Source: an uncultured Pelagibacteraceae bacterium (lineage in GTDB: Bacteria > Pseudomonadota > Alphaproteobacteria > Pelagibacterales > Pelagibacteraceae). Taken from it: a stretch of 64,000 bases of DNA. Position numbers and translations under genes: made by a program. Below are positions 24,245 through 33,029 of this stretch, in pieces. Each line of letters starts with the position of its first letter. Positions within the stretch are counted from its first letter, which is position 1. A model generated the notes under the pieces. That model did not search any database and was not told the origin of the DNA. It worked only from the letters and a program-made list of their open reading frames with translations. The stretch spans positions 35,231-99,230 of the forward strand of contig CACIRJ010000003.1 of assembly GCA_902588975.1 (NCBI GenBank), in the 5' to 3' direction.

Positions 24245-26913
24245 TAAATCATGTTCCTAAGTACATATTGTAAAATTCCACCATTTTTGTAATACTCTAA
24301 TTCGTTCTTAGTATCTATTCTACTTAACATTTTAATTCTCTTGATGTCTCCAGAGACATATTTGATTTCAACATCAACTTCATCTCTAGGATCTATGCCT
24401 TTTTCTAAGTCAATAATAGAAAATAGTTCTGAGCCATCTAATTTTAGATTAGTTCTATTTATTCCATCTTTAAACTGTAATGGTAGTATACCCATTCCTA
24501 TAAGATTTGATCTATGAATTCTCTCAAAACTTTCTGCAAAAACAGCCTTTACACCTAAAAGTTTGGTTCCTTTGGCCGCCCAATCTCTTGAAGAACCAGT
24601 TCCATACTCTTTACCACCAATTACAACTAAATCGGTACCTCTTTTTTTATATTCTACAACCGCATCATATACTGGCATTACTTTTTCCTCAGGGTACAAC
24701 TTTGTAAAACCACCCTCAGTACCAGGTGCCATTTCATTTCTAATTCTTATATTTGCAAAAGTCCCTCTCATCATAACCTCATGATTGCCTCTTCTTGCTC
24801 CATAGGAGTTATAATCTTTAGGAAGTATTTGATGTTTCATAAAATATTCTCCAGTCGGACTATCTTTTTGAATTGATCCAGCAGGTGAAATATGATCAGT
24901 GGTAATGCTATCACCTAATATTAATAGTGGTCTTGCATCCTTAATTTCTTTAAATCCTTCAGGTTTATCAGGAAGATTATCAAAAAATGGAGGTTTTTTT
25001 ACGTACGTTGAATTATCTTCCCAATTATAAATATTGGTTTCCTCTGTTTTAATTTTTTGCCATTGTTCTGGTCCTTGAGAAACATTTGAGTATCTTTTTA
25101 TAAACATTTCTGCATTTAATGAATTTCTCAATGTTTCTTCTATTTCTTTGTTAGATGGCCATATATCTTTTAAAAAAACATCTTTACCATCTTTATCTTT
25201 ACCTAATGGATCCTTATACAAATCAAATCTCATAGTTCCTGCTATTGCATAAGCAACGACTAACGGCGGAGACGCTAAATAATTTGCTTTTATTAAAGGT
25301 GAAATTCTTCCTTCAAAGTTTCTGTTTCCAGATAAAACCGAGACAGCATAAATATTATTATTTTTTATGGAATCTGAGATATTATCGGCTAATGGACCTG
25401 AATTACCAATACAAGTTGTACATCCATAACCAACTAAATTAAAACCTAACTTATCTAAATAAATATTTAGCCCAGCTTTTTCTAGATAATCTGTAACTAC
25501 TTGTGATCCAGGTGCCAAAGATGTTTTTACCCAAGGCTTAGTCATTAAACCTTTTTCAATTGCATTTTTTGCTAGTAAACCTGCTCCAATTAGTACACTT
25601 GGATTGGAAGTATTAGTACAAGAAGTGATTGCAGCAATTAATACATCGCCATCGGTTATTTTAAAATCTTCTTTTTCAACATCATAAATATTTGGCTCTT
25701 CTTTTTTTGTAATTTCTGAAAATACTTTTTTAAAATTTGATGATGCGTTAGTAAGTAGAACTTTATCCTGTGGACGTTTTGGTCCAGAAATAGTTGGTAC
25801 TATAGTTGACATATCTAAAGATAGTGTGTCTGAAAATTCAACATCTAAACTTGCCCAAAGTCCTTGTTCTTGAGCATACTTTTTTACAATTTCAACATTT
25901 TGATCATCTCTTCCTGAGAATTTTAAATATTTTAAAGTTTCATCATCAATTGGGAAAAAACCACAAGTTGCACCATACTCAGGTGCCATATTTGCTATAG
26001 TAGCTCTATCTGCTAAAGTCAGATTTTTTAGTCCTTCGCCATAGAATTCAACAAACTTTCCAACAACTCCCTTGTCTCTCAACATTTTAACTACTGTTAA
26101 AACAAGATCAGTTGCTGTTGTACCTTCTGGCATTTTTGATTTCATTTCAAATCCAATAACTTCGGGAATTAACATTGAAATAGGTTGACCTAACATTCCA
26201 GCCTCAGCTTCAATTCCACCTACTCCCCAACCCAAAACAGATAAACCATTTACCATAGTTGTATGACTATCTGTTCCAACCAAAGTGTCTGGAAATATGT
26301 ATTCTTCATCTTTATATTTTTCATTCCAAACAACTTTTGAAAGGTATTCCAGATTGACTTGATGACATATCCCAGTTCCTGGGGGAACTATTCTAAAATT
26401 ATTGAATGCTTGTTGACCCCATTTAAGGAAAGAATATCTTTCTGCATTCCGATTAAATTCAATATCAACGTTTTCTTTTAAAGAATTTTTATTTGCAAAT
26501 TTATCTACTTGTACAGAGTGATCAATTACCAAATCAACTGATGATAATGGATTGATAGTACTTGGATCTTTATTTTTTTCTTTTACAGCCTCTCTCATTG
26601 CTGCTAAATCTGCAACTGCAGGAATTCCAGTGTAGTCTTGAAGCAACACCCTCGCAGGCCTATATGCAATTTCTGTGTTAGAACTTTTAGATTTTAACCA
26701 ATCTTTAATAGCTTCAATTTGATTTTTATTAACCGTTATATCGTCCTCAAATCTTAACAAATTCTCAAGTAAGACCTTCAATGATTTTGGAAGCTTTGAT
26801 ATACCTTCTAAACCATTTTTCTCAGCCTCTTTCAGTGAGTAAAAATTATAACTTTTGCCGTTAACTGAAATTTTAGTTAACGAATTGAACGAGTTTTTGT
26901 CTCCTGGTTTCAT
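24244..26913 (-). CDS. acnA: Aconitate hydratase A
   Basis: TCA-cycle aconitase, 889 residues, interconverting citrate and isocitrate with a [4Fe-4S] cluster. Cluster ligands are visible in ITSCTNTSNP and GYGCTTCIGNSGP; substrate-loop arginines lie in GRRGNHEVMMRGTF and GGKEYGTGSSRDWAAKG. DSHTTMVNGLSVLGWGVGGIEAE is in the first domain. An in-frame extension of 21 codons to 26976 runs inside the LysE gene and lacks family similarity, so the start is taken at 26913, two bases after the LysE stop. The set LysE, aconitase, YfgM-like, BamB appears to be one transcript. Confidence 0.95.
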   Translation of the reverse strand: MKPGDKNSFNSLTKISVNGKSYNFYSLKEAEKNGLEGISKLPKSLKVLLENLLRFEDDITVNKNQIEAIKDWLKSKSSNTEIAYRPARVLLQDYTGIPAVADLAAMREAVKEKNKDPSTINPLSSVDLVIDHSVQVDKFANKNSLKENVDIEFNRNAERYSFLKWGQQAFNNFRIVPPGTGICHQVNLEYLSKVVWNEKYKDEEYIFPDTLVGTDSHTTMVNGLSVLGWGVGGIEAEAGMLGQPISMLIPEVIGFEMKSKMPEGTTATDLVLTVVKMLRDKGVVGKFVEFYGEGLKNLTLADRATIANMAPEYGATCGFFPIDDETLKYLKFSGRDDQNVEIVKKYAQEQGLWASLDVEFSDTLSLDMSTIVPTISGPKRPQDKVLLTNASSNFKKVFSEITKKEEPNIYDVEKEDFKITDGDVLIAAITSCTNTSNPSVLIGAGLLAKNAIEKGLMTKPWVKTSLAPGSQVVTDYLEKAGLNIYLDKLGFNLVGYGCTTCIGNSGPLADNISDSIKNNNIYAVSVLSGNRNFEGRISPLIKANYLASPPLVVAYAIAGTMRFDLYKDPLGKDKDGKDVFLKDIWPSNKEIEETLRNSLNAEMFIKRYSNVSQGPEQWQKIKTEETNIYNWEDNSTYVKKPPFFDNLPDKPEGFKEIKDARPLLILGDSITTDHISPAGSIQKDSPTGEYFMKHQILPKDYNSYGARRGNHEVMMRGTFANIRIRNEMAPGTEGGFTKLYPEEKVMPVYDAVVEYKKRGTDLVVIGGKEYGTGSSRDWAAKGTKLLGVKAVFAESFERIHRSNLIGMGILPLQFKDGINRTNLKLDGSELFSIIDLEKGIDPRDEVDVEIKYVSGDIKRIKMLSRIDTKNELEYYKNGGILQYVLRNMI

Positions 26914-26915
26914 AT

Positions 26916-27506
26916 TTAATAATAAAATGTAGCTATGCAGCCTAATAAAAGCGCTGACATAACATAATTGAACCATTTAATAAATTTCTCATTTGTCGCG
27001 AATTTTCTCATAAATTTACCAATTAAAGTCCAAAATAAGATGCTAAATATAGCAAAAAAAAAGGCAGAAGTTAGGAGCCAGAAGGAATAAATAAAAAAGT
27101 TATCTCCAGATTCGATATAAGTTGATACTGCAATAATTGCAACGATTACTCCTTTAGGATTTAAGAATTGAAAAAGAAATGTTTCTATAAATTTTACAGG
27201 TTCAAGTTTTTCTTTTTGATTTGATGATTTAGAAAATGAAATTCTGTAAGCCAAGTAAACTAAAAATGCAGAGCCTGTAAAAACTAAAATTTTTTGAATT
27301 ATTGGATATAATTTAAAAATGTTAATTAGCCCAAAATTGACTAAAGATAACATTGAAGTAAAACCAAATATAACACCTAACATTAGAGGTATAGTTTTTT
27401 TTACTCCATGATTAAAACCTGAATGAGATGCAACAATATTATTTGGACCAGGCGAACAACTAGTAACAAAAAAAAATAAGCTTAATGATAATAATTCTGG
27501 ATGCAT
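26916..27506 (-). CDS. LysE/RhtB family amino-acid exporter
   Basis: A 196-residue inner-membrane protein with about six hydrophobic helices. The N-terminal SPGPNNIVASHSGFNHGVKKTIPLMLG is the LysE/RhtB signature, and FLNPKGVIVAIIAVSTYI matches the mid-protein NPK motif. Members export lysine, threonine, homoserine or similar amino acids; the substrate here is not predictable. It directly precedes aconitase and follows CsaA with no gap. Confidence 0.82.
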   Translation of the reverse strand: MHPELLSLSLFFFVTSCSPGPNNIVASHSGFNHGVKKTIPLMLGVIFGFTSMLSLVNFGLINIFKLYPIIQKILVFTGSAFLVYLAYRISFSKSSNQKEKLEPVKFIETFLFQFLNPKGVIVAIIAVSTYIESGDNFFIYSFWLLTSAFFFAIFSILFWTLIGKFMRKFATNEKFIKWFNYVMSALLLGCIATFYY

Positions 27507-27848
27507 TTAAGCAATCGGTAATCCATTCTCTGCTTCTTGAGATGGATGAACTAAAGTTACTCTACCCTCTGCATCTATAGCTCCAAGAATTAATACTTGT
27601 GAAACAACTCCAGCAATATTTTTTTCTGCAAAATTACAAACACCGATTACTTGTTTTCCTTTAAGATTCTCTTCATTATAATAATGAGTAATTTGAGCTG
27701 AAGATTGTTTTATCCCTATCTTTTCTCCAAAATCAACTTCTACAACTAATGAAGGTTTTCTTGCTTTTTCATTTTTTCTTACAGAAATAATTGTTCCCAA
27801 TCTAATATCTACTTTATCAAAATCTTCATACGTAATTTGTTCTTTCAT
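27507..27848 (-). CDS. csaA: CsaA-type tRNA-binding-domain chaperone
   Basis: Single OB-fold protein, 113 residues, of the CsaA group: FDKVDIRLGTIISV (~9-22), KPSLVVEVDFGEKIGIKQSSAQIT and KQVIGVCNFAEKNIAGVVSQVLILG. The same fold occurs at the end of bacterial methionyl-tRNA synthetase; CsaA is described as a secretion-related chaperone and may bind tRNA. It is divergently placed 25 bases from the ArgE gene, so the short gap must hold both promoters or readthrough serves one of them. Confidence 0.85.
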   Translation of the reverse strand: MKEQITYEDFDKVDIRLGTIISVRKNEKARKPSLVVEVDFGEKIGIKQSSAQITHYYNEENLKGKQVIGVCNFAEKNIAGVVSQVLILGAIDAEGRVTLVHPSQEAENGLPIA

Positions 27849-27873
27849 AAATTTAATATATAATGATTTGTAA

Positions 27874-29061
27874 ATGAGTACAGAAAATAATCCTGATAAA
27901 ATTTATAAAGATTCGATACGAATATTGACAGATTTGATTGCTTTCAAAACTATTTCTGGAAACGATAATAATAGTCTCATTAATTATTGTGATGATATTT
28001 TAAAAAATTTAGGAGCAACTTCATTTAGAATTTTTGATGGAGATAAAAAAAGAGTTAATCTTTTTGCTTCTTTAAAATCTAAAAATGGAAATGGTAAAAA
28101 ACCTATTATTCTTTCAGGTCATACAGATGTAGTCCCGGTTTCAAAAGGCTGGTCTACTGATCCATTTGTTGCAACTATAAAAAATGAGAAATTATTTGGG
28201 AGAGGTTCTTGTGATATGAAAGGTTTTATTGCATGTGCTCTAGCATATGCTCCTGTATTTAGAGAAAATAATTTAGATAGAGACATTCACTTTTCATTTA
28301 CATTCGATGAAGAAACTGCATGCATTGGTGCACCATTATTAATAAAAGAATTAAAAAAAAGAGATATTAAAGATGGAATTTGTATTATTGGTGAACCAAC
28401 CAATATGAAAATCATTGATGCCCATAAAGGTATGAATGAATATACAATTCACTTTGGAGGTTTAGCTGGTCATAGTTCTAAACCAGGCCAAGGTGTTAAT
28501 GCCGTTGAATATGCATCGAGGTATGTAAACAAATTACTAGAAATTAGATCAAAACTAAAAGATAGAGCTCCTAAAGATTGTATATTTAATCCACCATATT
28601 CTACATTATCAGTTGGTGGAGTTTCAGGTGGTATAGCTCATAATGTTATCGCTGATAAATGTAAAGTTGAATGGGAAACTAGACCAGTGGTCAGAGAAGA
28701 TGGAGATTTTGTAAATCAAATAATAGACGATTATGTTGATAAAGAATTATTGCCAGAAATGAAAAAAGTTTTTTCAGATGCTTATATTAAAAAAGAAATT
28801 ATAGGTGAAGTAGTTGGATTTAATAGATTGAACGATTCCGAAGCTTGTGAATTTGTTTCAAGTATAACTGGTGACAATTCAAGAGAAGCTGTTTCATTTG
28901 GAACAGAGGCTGGACTCTTTCAAGAAGTTGGTATTAGCACTGTAGTTTGTGGGCCCGGTTCGATTGAACAGGCTCATAAAATTGATGAATATATAGAACT
29001 TAGTGAATTAAAGAAATGTCTAGACTTTTTAAAAGGTGTAAAAGATAAGTCTATAAATTAA
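27874..29061 (+). CDS. argE: Acetylornithine deacetylase (M20 family)
   Basis: Zinc-dependent M20 amidohydrolase, 395 residues. Metal-site motifs are LSGHTDVVP (~81-89), GRGSCDMKG (~109-117), the catalytic FDEETACIG (~142-150), GEPTN and a late His in EQAHKIDEYIE. The lid/dimer domain is intact (GGLAGHSSKPGQGVNA). ArgE hydrolyses N-acetylornithine to ornithine; related M20 enzymes act on other acylated amino acids, so specificity is inferred. It ends convergently with an aldehyde dehydrogenase, with 4 bases of overlap. The adjacent minus-strand agmatinase-family gene suggests a local arginine/ornithine theme. Confidence 0.78.
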   Translation: MSTENNPDKIYKDSIRILTDLIAFKTISGNDNNSLINYCDDILKNLGATSFRIFDGDKKRVNLFASLKSKNGNGKKPIILSGHTDVVPVSKGWSTDPFVATIKNEKLFGRGSCDMKGFIACALAYAPVFRENNLDRDIHFSFTFDEETACIGAPLLIKELKKRDIKDGICIIGEPTNMKIIDAHKGMNEYTIHFGGLAGHSSKPGQGVNAVEYASRYVNKLLEIRSKLKDRAPKDCIFNPPYSTLSVGGVSGGIAHNVIADKCKVEWETRPVVREDGDFVNQIIDDYVDKELLPEMKKVFSDAYIKKEIIGEVVGFNRLNDSEACEFVSSITGDNSREAVSFGTEAGLFQEVGISTVVCGPGSIEQAHKIDEYIELSELKKCLDFLKGVKDKSIN

Positions 29062-30491
29062 TTCCAACCACCTACAGATTTAACTTCTAGAAATTCAAGC
29101 AATCCTTCTTTACCCGCTTCCCTTCCAATTCCAGAATGTTTGAAACCTCCAAAAGGTGCATCAACTGCAATACCAGCACCATTTACATCAACCATTCCAG
29201 ATCTAAGTTTTCTGGCAACTCTTTGTACCTTTTCCTTATCTTGAGTTTGAATATAGTTTGTTAATCCATAATCAGTATCATTTGCAATTTTAATTGCTTC
29301 TTCTTCAGTTTCAAATGGAATAACAGATAAAACAGGACCAAATATTTCTGTTCTTGCAATTTCCATTTCATTTTTTACATCTGCAAAAACTGTCGGTTTT
29401 ACATAATAACCATCATTTAATCCGTTTGGTTTTCCAACTCCACCTGCAACTAATTTTGCTCCTTCATCTATTCCTTTTTGAATTAAACCTTGAATTTTAT
29501 TGAATTGAGTTTCAGAAATTACAGGACCAATATGCTCTCCATTTTTATTTGGATCGTCTACTTTAAATTCATTTGCATATTTTCTTAGTCTTTCTATCGC
29601 TTCATTATAAATTGATTTTTCAACAAGCATTCTTGTAGGGGCATTACATGATTGTCCTGAATTTCTAAAACATCTAAATGCACCTCTTTCTATTGCTTCA
29701 GCATCAGCATCTTCAAATATAATATTTGCACCTTTTCCTCCTAGCTCCAGACTTACTCTTTTAAAGTCCTTTGCGGCATTTTGAGAAATTAAAGCCCCTG
29801 CTCTTGTAGAGCCAGTGAATGAAATCATATTTACATCTGGATGACTTGTTAATGCATCTCCAGTTATTTCCCCATCTCCATTTACTAAATTAAAAACACC
29901 TTTCGGAAATTTTGCTTCATCTATTAACTCCGCTATGATCATTGCCGATAAAGGTGCTAGTTCCGAAGGTTTTAAAATCATAGTACAACCAGAGGCCAAT
30001 GCAGGAATGACTTTTAAAGTAACTTGATTTATTGGCCAGTTCCACGGTGTTATTAATGCACACACACCTTTAGGCTCGTATATTATTCTTTGATTTTTTG
30101 CATGATCTCCCAAAGGTTTTTCGAATTCAAATTCTTTTAGATAACGAATAAATGATTTTGTATGACTCGCACCAGTTCCTGTTTGTAGTTTTGACGCAAA
30201 GTCTTTTGGTGCTCCCATCTCTTGAATAATTGCATCTGTAATATCATTCCATCTTTTTTTATATAATGAATAAAAAACTTCTAATAATGACAATCTTTCT
30301 TCTTTAGAGGTAAATCCCCAAGTTTTAAAAGCTTCTTTAGCTGCTAAAACTGCATCATTGATATCCTCCTTACTGCCTAAAGAAATTACTGCACAATTTT
30401 TTTCTGTTGCTGGATTTATGACCTCAATATCTTTTGGGTTTTTTGGGGGAACCCATGAACCATTAATATAAAAATTTCTCTTTTCAATCAT
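29058..30491 (-). CDS. NAD(P)-dependent aldehyde dehydrogenase (copy 1)
   Basis: Aldehyde dehydrogenase superfamily, 477 residues. Catalytic Cys282 lies in NSGQSCNAPTRM and the general base Glu249 in LELGGKGANI; ITPWNWPINQ is the cofactor-binding segment. The substrate is unknown. Its ATG overlaps the agmatinase-type stop (ATGA), so the pair likely works in sequence: ureohydrolase yields an amine, and this enzyme could oxidise an aldehyde made by a transaminase elsewhere. It is closely related to the second copy at 54912 (477 residues, same Cys context), indicating duplication. Confidence 0.8.
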   Translation of the reverse strand: MIEKRNFYINGSWVPPKNPKDIEVINPATEKNCAVISLGSKEDINDAVLAAKEAFKTWGFTSKEERLSLLEVFYSLYKKRWNDITDAIIQEMGAPKDFASKLQTGTGASHTKSFIRYLKEFEFEKPLGDHAKNQRIIYEPKGVCALITPWNWPINQVTLKVIPALASGCTMILKPSELAPLSAMIIAELIDEAKFPKGVFNLVNGDGEITGDALTSHPDVNMISFTGSTRAGALISQNAAKDFKRVSLELGGKGANIIFEDADAEAIERGAFRCFRNSGQSCNAPTRMLVEKSIYNEAIERLRKYANEFKVDDPNKNGEHIGPVISETQFNKIQGLIQKGIDEGAKLVAGGVGKPNGLNDGYYVKPTVFADVKNEMEIARTEIFGPVLSVIPFETEEEAIKIANDTDYGLTNYIQTQDKEKVQRVARKLRSGMVDVNGAGIAVDAPFGGFKHSGIGREAGKEGLLEFLEVKSVGGWN

Positions 30492-31465
30492 GCGCGCAAA
30501 TTATCCTTTCTTAATGATTTTGCAAATAAATTTGTTAATTCATAAACAATTGTTGCTGCAGCTAGAGAGGTTACTTCTGCATGGTCATAAGCAGGCGCAA
30601 CTTCAACTACATCTGCAGAAATCAAATTTAAGCCTGATAAACCCCTGAGGACGTTTACCATTTCTCTTGTGGTCATTCCTGCAATTTCAGGTGTTCCTGT
30701 GCCTGGTGCAAATGCTGGATCTAATACATCAATATCAATGGACAAATATAATGCATTATCACCGACTCTATTTTTTATTCTTTCAACGATTTTATCAATT
30801 CCTTCTGTTTGAAATTCATCACAATGAATAATTTTAAATCCAAAGCTTTCATCATTTTTTATATCATCTCTGCTATAAAGTGGACCTCTTATACCTACAT
30901 GCATAGAGGCATCATCTAAAAATAAATTTTCCTCACGAGCTCTTCTAAATGGAGTGCCATGCGTATATGGTGCCCCAAAGTAGGTATCCCAGGTATCTAG
31001 ATGGGCATCAAAATGAACAAGTGATACCGGTCCATTATTCTTTTTATTGGCTGCCCTAAGTAAAGGCACAGCAATTGTGTGATCTCCTCCAAGGCTTATT
31101 ATTCCTCCAACTTTATTTAATAAATCAGTTGCTCCTACTTCAATCTGTTTGATAGCTTCATCAATATTAAATGGATTGCAAGTAATGTCACCTGCATCTG
31201 CAACTTGTTGTACTTTGAATGGTTCCACATCATAATTAGGATGATAATTAGTCCTTAAATGTCTTGATGCTTGTCTAATACTTTGTGGGCCAAATCTTGC
31301 ACCTGGTCTATAACTTGTTCCTGAATCAAATGGAACTCCAACAATAGCAACATCACATTTTTCTACATCTCTTAGCTCAGGTAATCTTGCAAATGTAGAA
31401 GGACCCGCATATCTTGGTACTTCTGTGCCACTAACAGGCTGAATAGGTTTTTTAAACTTTGTCAT
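30488..31465 (-). CDS. speB: Agmatinase / guanidino-acid ureohydrolase
   Basis: Ureohydrolase (arginase/agmatinase) family, 325 residues, with a binuclear Mn or Ni site: GGDHTI (~125-130), DAHLDTWD (~148-155) and SIDIDVLDPAFAPGTGTPE (~241-259) supply all expected His/Asp ligands. The loop PGARFGPQSIRQASR is typical of SpeB. Agmatine, guanidinobutyrate, guanidinopropionate and guanidine hydrolases are near-identical in motifs, so the substrate is open. It is coupled on both sides by ATGA overlaps: with a 44-residue membrane protein upstream and an aldehyde dehydrogenase downstream. Confidence 0.8.
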   Translation of the reverse strand: MTKFKKPIQPVSGTEVPRYAGPSTFARLPELRDVEKCDVAIVGVPFDSGTSYRPGARFGPQSIRQASRHLRTNYHPNYDVEPFKVQQVADAGDITCNPFNIDEAIKQIEVGATDLLNKVGGIISLGGDHTIAVPLLRAANKKNNGPVSLVHFDAHLDTWDTYFGAPYTHGTPFRRAREENLFLDDASMHVGIRGPLYSRDDIKNDESFGFKIIHCDEFQTEGIDKIVERIKNRVGDNALYLSIDIDVLDPAFAPGTGTPEIAGMTTREMVNVLRGLSGLNLISADVVEVAPAYDHAEVTSLAAATIVYELTNLFAKSLRKDNLRA

Positions 31466-31596
31466 TTCAGTAATAAAAATATTATTAGAATGATCCAGAA
31501 AAAGGGATAATAGAAATAAATGTATTTTTTTGCAAACATCTTAGGCACAGACTCATGATCTCTATTAATATTTTTTTTTCTTTTTCTTTTTTTCAT
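31462..31596 (-). CDS. Tiny single-span membrane protein upstream of the agmatinase gene (44 aa)
   Basis: A short reading frame of 44 codons: ATG at 31596-31594, stop TGA sharing ATGA with the start of the agmatinase-type gene. The predicted product has a very basic N-terminus (MKKRKRKKNINRDHE), then aromatic residues (KKYIYFYYPFFW) and a hydrophobic C-terminal helix (WIILIIFLLLK). The Lys run is partly a poly-A effect, but the stop/start coupling, basic-then-hydrophobic layout and lack of other function for this gap support a real gene. Role unknown; it may anchor or help translate the downstream enzyme. Confidence 0.5.
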   Translation of the reverse strand: MKKRKRKKNINRDHESVPKMFAKKYIYFYYPFFWIILIIFLLLK

Positions 31597-31649
31597 TAAA
31601 TAAATCCTATCACATTCATATTATATCTAATATCATCAAAATTATTAAA

Positions 31650-32381
31650 ATGAGATACATTATATTAATATTTCTATTATTTTTTAATTTTTCTTATGTA
31701 AATGCAGATGCAATATATAATTTGATTAAAATTCCTAATTTAGAAGTTCATAAAGTTGATAATTTAAATGGTATCAAATACTTGGTATCAAAAAGAGGTT
31801 TTGTAATAGGTGATACAAATAATATTAAATGTAACGGCATAAATAATAGTGATTTGGATCGTGAATTTAATACAATTCAAAATAATCTAAGGGATTATAA
31901 CTCAAATTTCTTAAGGAAAATAAATTTGAAATTTGTAGTTCTTTGCAAAAACTTAGAAATTTCAGGCATTAATACAGGAGGTATACCAGATAATAAATTC
32001 AGGACTTTAATCTTAGACTTAACATTTAACCAAAACTATTTCGAAAGAATGATCCATCATGAAATATTTCATATGATTGATAACAGTTTTCCTGAGCTTT
32101 TTAAAAAAAATCAATGGAGTGAACTTAATAATAAAGATTTTTCTTACGCATCATGTTCTACATGTACTGATTTATTAGGTTTAGATTTAGAAGTTAAGAA
32201 AGGCTTTTTAACAGAATATTCAATGAGCACAGCTGAAGAAGATATGGCTGAAATTTATTCATTATTAAAAACAAACTTTAAAGAAATAGATTTATTGATT
32301 AAAAAAGATAATATTCTAACTAAGAAGAAAAATTTCCTAATTAAAGGTCTTAAAGAAATAGATGAAAAGTTTATGTTTTGA
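31650..32381 (+). CDS. Secreted putative zinc metallopeptidase
   Basis: A 243-residue protein with a signal peptide (hydrophobic ~4-17, cleavage near VNADA) and a zinc-metallopeptidase motif HEIFH (137-141) inside MIHHEIFHMIDNS. A downstream acidic helix (STAEEDMAEIYSLL, ~203-216) could supply the third ligand, as in gluzincins. CSTCTDLLG adds a Cys pair that may form a disulfide. I do not recognise a named family. It is joined head-to-tail with a cyclophilin gene with no intergenic base, so both may act on envelope proteins. Confidence 0.6.
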   Translation: MRYIILIFLLFFNFSYVNADAIYNLIKIPNLEVHKVDNLNGIKYLVSKRGFVIGDTNNIKCNGINNSDLDREFNTIQNNLRDYNSNFLRKINLKFVVLCKNLEISGINTGGIPDNKFRTLILDLTFNQNYFERMIHHEIFHMIDNSFPELFKKNQWSELNNKDFSYASCSTCTDLLGLDLEVKKGFLTEYSMSTAEEDMAEIYSLLKTNFKEIDLLIKKDNILTKKKNFLIKGLKEIDEKFMF

Positions 32382-33029
32382 ATGATAAAAAAAATTAAAC
32401 AATCGCTATCTGAAAAAATATTATTTATTTTTCTTATTCTGCTTATTATATTAACTTTAGGTTCATTTTATATATTAAGTAATAAATGTCTTTTTGTAAA
32501 AAAAATCGATTTAAATAACATTGATTTTAAAGATAAGCAGAATATTGCAATTATGGAGGTTGAATGTGGTAACGTTCTAATAGAATTAGATCCTAAAATT
32601 GCACCTAAAGCTGTAAATCGATTTAAGAAGTTAATAAATAGAGGTTCCTATAATGGTTCAACTTTTTATCGAGTAATAGAAAATACTTTAATACAAGCTG
32701 GAGATATTGAATATGGAAATGTATCTAATCTAAATTATTCTAAAGTAGGAACTGGTAAGTCTGGTTTAGGAACAATTAAATCTGAGCTTAGTAGTAATTT
32801 TTTATTTAATGCTGGCTCTGTGGCTTTTGCTAGAAAAGAAAAGTTCGATACAGAAGATAGTGAATTTTTTATTACTTTAATAGATATACCAATATATCAA
32901 GGTGAATATACTCCAATTGGAAGAGTAATTGCTGGGTTAGACTCTTTAAAAAAAATTAAAGTGGGAAATAAATCAACCTATGTATTAAAGCCTGATTATA
33001 TTAAAAATTTAAAGTTATTAGTTAACTAG
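32382..33029 (+). CDS. ppiA: Membrane-anchored peptidyl-prolyl isomerase, cyclophilin type
   Basis: The N-terminus carries one hydrophobic anchor (~14-31) followed by a cyclophilin domain: NIAIMEVECGNVLIELDPKIAPKAVNRF (in two parts: NIAIMEVECGNVLIELD, then PKIAPKAVNRF), STFYRVIENTLIQAGD, GTIKSELSS, GSVAFARKE, SEFFITLIDIP and YTPIGRVIAGLD. The catalytic-site residues are partly altered: FxRV is YRV and the usual SQFFI is SEFFI. Function is folding of periplasmic proteins by proline isomerisation. It starts directly after the metallopeptidase stop and overlaps the convergent FadN gene tail by 12 bases. Confidence 0.8.
   Translation: MIKKIKQSLSEKILFIFLILLIILTLGSFYILSNKCLFVKKIDLNNIDFKDKQNIAIMEVECGNVLIELDPKIAPKAVNRFKKLINRGSYNGSTFYRVIENTLIQAGDIEYGNVSNLNYSKVGTGKSGLGTIKSELSSNFLFNAGSVAFARKEKFDTEDSEFFITLIDIPIYQGEYTPIGRVIAGLDSLKKIKVGNKSTYVLKPDYIKNLKLLVN

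Noticed and set aside
26914..26976. 21-codon N-terminal extension of aconitase
   Set aside because: It overlaps the LysE coding end and has no aconitase-like sequence; the ATG at 26913 fits the family.
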